Source: Bacteroidota bacterium
GTDB lineage: Bacteria > Bacteroidota > Bacteroidia > Chitinophagales > Chitinophagaceae
Direction: 5' to 3'
Length of the DNA stretch: 11,128 bases
NCBI GenBank assembly: GCA_023433345.1
Contig: JAEZDA010000083.1
Location: 1-11,128 of the forward strand
Positions 8,177 through 11,128 of this stretch are shown in pieces. Each line of letters begins with the position of its first letter. Position 1 is the stretch's first letter. The position numbers were made by a program, and so were the translations under genes. The notes beneath the pieces were generated by a model. That model was not told where the DNA came from. It was given only the letters and a program-made list of their open reading frames with translations, and ran no database searches.

Positions 8177-8202
8177 CGGTTCTGAACCGTGTACTTAAAG
8201 TA
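8177..8202. promoter_or_regulatory. Two adjacent DNA dyads upstream of the DUF4142 gene
   Basis: CGGTTC-T-GAACCG (8177-8189) is a perfect inverted repeat with 6-bp arms around one base. Two bases later TACTT-A-AAGTA (8192-8202) is a perfect inverted repeat with 5-bp arms. The one-base centres make RNA hairpins unlikely and suit dimeric DNA-binding proteins. The pair lies 50-75 bp before the DUF4142 start and after the stop of the short AraC gene. The role as an operator is inferred. Confidence 0.35.
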
Positions 8203-8256
8203 TCAAACCCTAAACCATCCAGCCGTCAGGCTTCCATAAGGTGGGAATTATATAAA

Positions 8257-8631
8257 TCAGCTGGTTTTCCGGGATGAGGTTTTCATAGGAGTATGTTTGC
8301 GGCGGTATTCTGAGGGATTTATACCTGTCACGAATTTGAACTGGGATGAAAAATGAGCCTTACTGCAATAATGGAGATGGTGGGCCACCTCCTGTATATC
8401 CATATCGCTTTCCCTAAGCATCAATTTCGCTTTTTCAATTTTAGTTTGAATATAAAAGCGTTCGATGGTAATGTTTGTAACTTCTGAAAATGTATTGCTC
8501 AGATAGGTGTAGTTGAGACCAAGTTCTCTCGTGATATGAACCGACAGGTTGAGCAGGGGTCTTTCCGTATAGTCTACGATCTCATGAATGAGGTCCTGTA
8601 TTTTTTCAACGATCTCTTCCTTTCTTTTCAT
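8257..8631 (-). CDS. Short AraC-family transcriptional regulator (DNA-binding domain only)
   Basis: A 124-residue protein that consists almost wholly of an AraC-type double helix-turn-helix DNA-binding domain (about residues 25-114). The signature is clear: LNYTYLSNTFSE, IERFYIQTKIEKAKLML for the linker helix, then EVAHHLHYCSKAHFSSQFKFVTGINPSEYRR for the second HTH. No ligand-binding or dimerisation domain precedes it, and an in-frame stop lies upstream of the ATG, so the protein is not a truncated reading. It is a paralogue of the regulator at 9404-9967: by eye about half of roughly 75 aligned positions are identical. It lies 50 bp after the receiver gene and 129 bp before the DUF4142 gene, all on the minus strand. 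Target genes are unknown; the neighbouring lipoprotein or its own operon are reasonable guesses. The C-terminal extension (PMKTSSRKTS) is basic and shows no motif. Confidence 0.85.
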   Translation of the reverse strand: MKRKEEIVEKIQDLIHEIVDYTERPLLNLSVHITRELGLNYTYLSNTFSEVTNITIERFYIQTKIEKAKLMLRESDMDIQEVAHHLHYCSKAHFSSQFKFVTGINPSEYRRKHTPMKTSSRKTS

Positions 8632-8681
8632 AATGAATTTGCTAAGGACTATATTTTTCGGGTTAAAAATTTAAAAAATAC

Positions 8682-9080
8682 TTAGGTCCACTTCTCACCA
8701 AGGATAACCGAAAGCACGTAAAATAATTCATCCGGGTCAGCAGGCTTGCTTGTAAAATGAGTTGCACCCATTTCAACGAGTTCCTTTGATTCAACTTCAT
8801 CCGTTGATGTAGTATAAATCATCACCGGGATGTTCTTGAGCCGCGGATTTTCCTTTATTATCCTCAACAGTTTTCTTCCATCAATGCCATGCATTCTCAG
8901 GTCAAGGAATATGTATGCGGGCAGAGGATTGTTTTCGTCCGATAAATAAGAAAGACCATGAAGACCGTCATTGGCAAGTATACATTCAATTGAAGGATCA
9001 ATCTGTTGAACCGCCTCCCGGAAAATATGCCTATCATCAGCATCATCGTCAACAAGCAGGAGTCTTTGTGGCATGCTCAT
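8682..9080 (-). CDS. Stand-alone CheY-like response regulator receiver
   Basis: A 132-residue single-domain receiver, expected in the cytoplasm as a phosphorylation-dependent switch. The acidic pocket is in LLLVDDDADD (Asp11-Asp13), the phospho-acceptor is Asp60 in IFLDLRM, the switch threonine is in the YTTST stretch (Thr90/Thr91), and the conserved lysine is Lys112 in SKP. All residues needed for phosphorylation are present. There is no output domain, so it acts through a partner or in a phosphorelay; this receiver subtype (VDDD-DD start) is common beside hybrid histidine kinases in Bacteroidota, but no kinase is present in this window. It lies between a LuxR-type HTH gene (39 bp upstream) and a short AraC gene (50 bp downstream) on the same strand. 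An alternative start at Met3 would shorten it by two residues. Confidence 0.92.
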   Translation of the reverse strand: MSMPQRLLLVDDDADDRHIFREAVQQIDPSIECILANDGLHGLSYLSDENNPLPAYIFLDLRMHGIDGRKLLRIIKENPRLKNIPVMIYTTSTDEVESKELVEMGATHFTSKPADPDELFYVLSVILGEKWT

Positions 9081-9119
9081 AAAAAACTTTTTAGATCATT
9101 GCAAAATAGTATGAGGCAG

Positions 9120-9353
9120 TCAGTCTTTTGAATCTAATAGACCCCCGGAGTAAAAAAATTTCTTCACTGCCTTATTGCGGCCGTCAACTTCCATCTTTCT
9201 GAAAATATTTTTCAAATGTTTTTTAACCGTGTTTATAGAGATATTCAGCTCATGTGCTATCTCTTTATTTTGATTCCCTGAAGAAAGTGACATGATAACT
9301 TTTTTTTCCCGGATGCTAAGAGGCGATTGAGTCATGATCCAATTATTAATCAT
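9120..9353 (-). CDS. Stand-alone LuxR/GerE-type helix-turn-helix protein
   Basis: A small protein (77 residues from the chosen start) made of one GerE-type DNA-binding domain: LSIREKKVIMSLSSG, then NKEIAHELNISINTVKKHL as scaffold and recognition helices, then IFRKMEVDGRNKAVKKF. This is the output domain of NarL-type response regulators, but no receiver is fused to it. The frame stays open upstream to a GTG at 9377, giving 85 residues; ATG codons at 9353 and 9335 give 77 and 71. I chose 9353 because ATG is preferred and no Shine-Dalgarno sequence separates the options. It follows the larger AraC gene and precedes the CheY-like gene, so the receiver and this HTH together resemble a split response regulator. 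It could also be an independent regulator similar to other stand-alone LuxR HTH proteins of Bacteroidota. Confidence 0.8.
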   Translation of the reverse strand: MINNWIMTQSPLSIREKKVIMSLSSGNQNKEIAHELNISINTVKKHLKNIFRKMEVDGRNKAVKKFFYSGGLLDSKD

Positions 9354-9403
9354 AGTAAAGCTAAACAAGTTTATCACCTGAAATTTACATTTTTCTCACT
9401 TTT

Positions 9404-9967
9404 CTATTCGGGTTTGAGATGGGTCTGTAGAGCTCCGGGAACATTTTTTTTATAACAGGAGGGTGTTACACCGGTTATCTTTTTGAACTGTGATGAAAAG
9501 TGTGCAAGACTGCTGTAGTGAAGCTTTTGCGCAATCTGACCGACCGTTAGTTTTCCACTGTCGAGCAGCTTTATTGCATGCCCGATCCTTTGGCGGATAA
9601 AAAAATGTTCAATGCTTAAATTCTGTGTTTCTGAGAAGATGTTTGCAAGATAGGTGTAATTAAGGTTTAGTTGCCGTGAAATGTAAACTGAATAGTTAAC
9701 CTCCGGCAGTTCGTTTTCCTCAACGAGTTGTATTATTACAGCCTTAATCTTTTCACTGAGGATCTCTTTCCGACTGAAAGCAAACCCCGAACCTTCCTTT
9801 AGTAAGCGACTTCCCAGCATTTGAATTTTTTCGGGGTGAGTTTCTGAACAGACTGTTAGCTCGCCCGACACCACGACGCCTTCAATCCCGATCTTTAAAT
9901 CCTGAAGCATTTGGGTCAGCCTTTCCACTGATAACGATATACCTACATTACTCACATAAAATTTCAT
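9404..9967 (-). CDS. AraC-family regulator with degenerate HMA-like N-terminal domain
   Basis: A 187-residue regulator. Residues about 85-178 are an AraC-type DNA-binding domain (LNYTYLANIFSE, IEHFFIRQRIGHAIKLL, QIAQKLHYSSLAHFSSQFKKITGVTPSCYKK). Residues 1-66 resemble the small alpha/beta domain that, as I recall, precedes this HTH in many Bacteroidota regulators and starts MKLYIKNMVCxRC, similar to heavy-metal-associated domains. Here the start is MKFYVSNVGISLS: the two cysteine positions are Ile10 and Ser13, so thiol metal binding at that site looks lost. The only cysteine in the domain is at about residue 40. It is the first gene of the minus-strand run, 50 bp before the start chosen here for the LuxR-type HTH gene (26 bp if that gene begins at its GTG). 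It is paralogous to the shorter regulator at 8257-8631. Target and signal are unknown. Confidence 0.85.
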   Translation of the reverse strand: MKFYVSNVGISLSVERLTQMLQDLKIGIEGVVVSGELTVCSETHPEKIQMLGSRLLKEGSGFAFSRKEILSEKIKAVIIQLVEENELPEVNYSVYISRQLNLNYTYLANIFSETQNLSIEHFFIRQRIGHAIKLLDSGKLTVGQIAQKLHYSSLAHFSSQFKKITGVTPSCYKKNVPGALQTHLKPE

Positions 9968-10277
9968 ATTCTGTTGGTAACCATTTTAGGACTTCATTAA
10001 GGCAAGAAGTGTTCCGCCATCATGACTGCTATCATATGCACCTGTTGCATTAGAATTGAGGTGAAGCTCCTTGCCGATGTGGTGAAGATTCAACAGAAAA
10101 AAGCCCTTATCAAAACATTGTTGCAGAATATACAGGGTCTTGCTTTTAAAGTTTGCGATTCAAACGGGTACTATGATATATCACAATTGTATACCGTGCA
10201 TAATTACATTTTTCGATGGCACAGGATTCTCGATGTTCCAAACAGTTAACAAGATTAATAAATTAAAAATCAATTTT
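9968..10277. other. Divergent intergenic region between the regulator run and the KGG protein gene
   Basis: These 310 bases separate the minus-strand AraC gene from the plus-strand KGG protein gene and should hold promoters for both. A TACATTTT sequence at 10205-10212 resembles a Bacteroidota -7 element, but the nearest TTG (10187-10189) is only 15 bp away, too close for the usual 19-21 bp spacing. The last 28 bp before the ATG at 10278 are almost pure A/T, a common leader type in this phylum. A doubtful 75-codon ORF covers most of the region and is listed separately. Confidence 0.5.
10022..10249 (+). CDS. Doubtful small ORF, no recognised family
   Basis: A 75-codon ATG frame (MTAIICTCCIRIEVKLL...) fills most of the gap between divergent genes. 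The residue mix looks protein-like, with three cysteines in the first nine residues, a basic/hydrophobic helix candidate around residues 15-40 and an aromatic C-terminus. I recognise no family, and there is no Shine-Dalgarno sequence. It ends 28 bp before the KGG protein gene. It may be a chance open frame in regulatory DNA; a real small leader protein is possible but less likely. Confidence 0.22.
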   Translation: MTAIICTCCIRIEVKLLADVVKIQQKKALIKTLLQNIQGLAFKVCDSNGYYDISQLYTVHNYIFRWHRILDVPNS

Positions 10278-11128
10278 ATGGCAACAAGAAATTCCGGCTC
10301 AGGAAACAATCGGGGCCGTGGTGGAAGAGGCAACAGCAACCAGGGCGGTAGCTCCTCGGGCGGGTATGGCCGTGGACAATACCGGGAGGAAGAATACGAT
10401 GAAGATATTGATGTGGAAGATGATTATGATGAGGATTACGAAGATGAAGACTACGAAGTAGAGGGAGATTATGATGATGATTATGAAGAGGAAGACGACT
10501 ATGACGAAGAAGATGATTATGATGAAGAGGAGGAAGATGATGATTACGATGTTCAGGGCGAATATGATGACGATGATGATGAAGATTATTATGATGAAGA
10601 GGAGGAAGAGGAAGGCGATGAAGAATATGAAAACCAGGGGAGGAGTTCACGGAGCGGCAGACGCGGGTTTGGCTCGGGACGTGGATTTGCATCGATGGAC
10701 CCTGAAAGGCAACGCAGGATAGCTGCAATGGGCGGGCGTGCATCACATGGCGGCGGAAATCGCGGCAACGGTAATCGCGGTGGCGGCTCGGGAAGAGGTT
10801 CCAACAGCGGTGGATCAGGTAGAGGTGGAAGCAACAGCCGTGGCGGAAGCTCTTCACGCGGAGGGAGTCAACGCAGCAGCGAGCGGGGCTTCGCAGCTAT
10901 GGATCCCGAAAAGCAAAGAAGAATAGCGGCCATGGGCGGCCGCGCATCTCATCAAAACGATGATGAGCGTGGAGGCCGCGGTGGTTCGGGTCGTGGAGGC
11001 TCGTCTTCTTCCAGAAACGGCTCCTCATCGTCAAGGGGTGGATCCTCGTCCTCAGGTCGTGGCAGCTCATCTTCGCGGGGCGGATCATCGTCAGGTCGTA
11101 GCAGCTCATCGTCTGCAAGAGGCGGATC
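10278..11128 (+). CDS. Low-complexity KGG-motif protein with acidic Tyr-rich block (3' end outside window)
   Basis: The frame is open from ATG 10278 to the window edge (283 residues visible). Layout: residues 1-36 are Gly/Arg/Asn/Ser-rich; 37-118 are 61 Asp/Glu and 13 Tyr out of 82, with no Lys or Arg; 136-157 and 204-225 are two KGG-type motifs (GFASMDPERQRRIAAMGGRASH and a close copy); 158-203 and 226 onward are Gly/Ser/Arg linkers rich in RGG and SSR. The KGG motif is found in general stress proteins such as B. subtilis GsiB and fungal Con-10, where it is linked to desiccation and stress tolerance, and in many Bacteroidota proteins. Here both core lysines are Met (MGG). No signal peptide or membrane segment is visible, so the protein is probably cytoplasmic and largely disordered. 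It is charge-segregated, acidic then basic, which would favour condensate formation or nucleic-acid contact; that is inference. It is transcribed away from the regulator run. Reading frames on the opposite strand here are artefacts of the repeats. Confidence 0.85.
   Translation, partial: MATRNSGSGNNRGRGGRGNSNQGGSSSGGYGRGQYREEEYDEDIDVEDDYDEDYEDEDYEVEGDYDDDYEEEDDYDEEDDYDEEEEDDDYDVQGEYDDDDDEDYYDEEEEEEGDEEYENQGRSSRSGRRGFGSGRGFASMDPERQRRIAAMGGRASHGGGNRGNGNRGGGSGRGSNSGGSGRGGSNSRGGSSSRGGSQRSSERGFAAMDPEKQRRIAAMGGRASHQNDDERGGRGGSGRGGSSSSRNGSSSSRGGSSSSGRGSSSSRGGSSSGRSSSSSARGG
10386..10631 (+). repeat. Low-complexity GAT/GAA/TAT codon tract encoding the Asp/Glu/Tyr block
   Basis: This tract encodes residues 37-118 of the KGG protein. 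It is built almost only of GAT, GAC, GAA, GAG, TAT and TAC codons. Synonymous codons are mixed and the unit length is irregular (Tyr spaced mostly 4-10 residues), so it is not a clean microsatellite; selection on amino-acid composition is more likely than simple slippage. Confidence 0.8.
10683..10952 (+). repeat. Two copies of a 22-residue KGG-type motif
   Basis: Copy 1 is at 10683-10748 (residues 136-157) and copy 2 at 10887-10952 (residues 204-225). The protein copies differ at only two positions (Ser139/Ala207 and Arg144/Lys212), while the DNA differs at many third positions (for example ATGGACCCT versus ATGGATCCC). The protein sequence is therefore kept by selection and the duplication is not recent. 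Confidence 0.8.
11052..11128 (+). repeat. Imperfect 39-bp tandem repeat in the Ser/Arg/Gly tail
   Basis: The unit starting TCAGGTCGTGGCAGCTCATC at 11052 recurs at 11091 as TCAGGTCGTAGCAGCTCATC, giving two 13-residue units of the SGRGSSSSRGGSS type; the second runs into the window end. Similar shorter units precede it from about 11000. DNA similarity is higher than in the KGG motif pair, which points to a more recent slippage expansion. Confidence 0.65.

Noticed and set aside
8221..8232. AGCC-GTCA-GGCT hairpin after the short AraC gene as a terminator
   Set aside because: Four-base arms and no T-run in either direction; expected often by chance.
10471..10722. Met/Lys-rich 83-codon plus-strand frame
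   Set aside because: It is a shifted reading of the GATGAT/GAAGAT tract inside the KGG protein gene, giving a biologically implausible Met/Lys/Arg repeat.
10276..10857. 193-codon minus-strand frame rich in His, Pro and Arg
   Set aside because: It is the mirror of the acidic and Gly/Ser/Arg-rich plus-strand coding tract; His/Leu/Arg-rich composition is what antisense reading of GAT/GAA codons yields. The plus-strand frame has recognised KGG motifs.
10683..11128. Repeats at the right end as a CRISPR or other DNA repeat array
   Set aside because: The repeats are in frame, encode a continuous protein and differ mostly at synonymous positions; there are no uniform spacers.

Overview
The window looks like chromosomal DNA of a Bacteroidota bacterium, most likely of the Chitinophagaceae or a related group. 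The reasons are the short stand-alone AraC-type regulators, the DUF4142 lipoprotein, the KGG-motif stress protein, moderate G+C, and mostly weak or absent Shine-Dalgarno sequences. This placement is inference from gene content; no rRNA or other phylogenetic marker is present.

Layout. (1) 1-2546, plus strand: the 3' part of histidine ammonia-lyase (hutH) followed by complete urocanate hydratase (hutU), the first two steps of histidine breakdown. (2) 2547-2864: a gene-free gap leading into a second plus-strand operon. (3) 2865-7402: a tight three-gene cell-surface glycan cassette. It holds a GT-B glycosyltransferase, a 733-residue fusion of a GH1-like TIM barrel with an RmlD-like nucleotide-sugar reductase, and UDP-galactopyranose mutase (glf), which overlaps the fusion gene by 14 bp. 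Together they suggest synthesis or tailoring of a galactofuranose-containing surface sugar. A hairpin at 7421-7449 lies between this operon and the convergent minus-strand genes. (4) 7477-9967, minus strand, transcribed right to left: an AraC-type regulator with a degenerate N-terminal domain, a stand-alone LuxR-type HTH, a stand-alone CheY-like receiver, a second and shorter AraC-type regulator, and a DUF4142 lipoprotein. That is four regulators in a row with no sensor kinase, followed by an envelope protein. (5) 9968-10277: the divergent intergenic region, with one doubtful 75-codon ORF. (6) 10278 to the window end, plus strand: a large low-complexity protein, cut by the window edge. It has a lysine/arginine-free Asp/Glu/Tyr block, two KGG-type motifs and a Gly/Ser/Arg tail.

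The most unusual items are the charge-segregated KGG protein, the GH1/RmlD fusion with altered substrate-site residues, and the four-regulator stack in which one AraC protein appears to have lost the cysteine pair of its N-terminal domain. I see no rRNA, tRNA, CRISPR array, transposase or phage gene.
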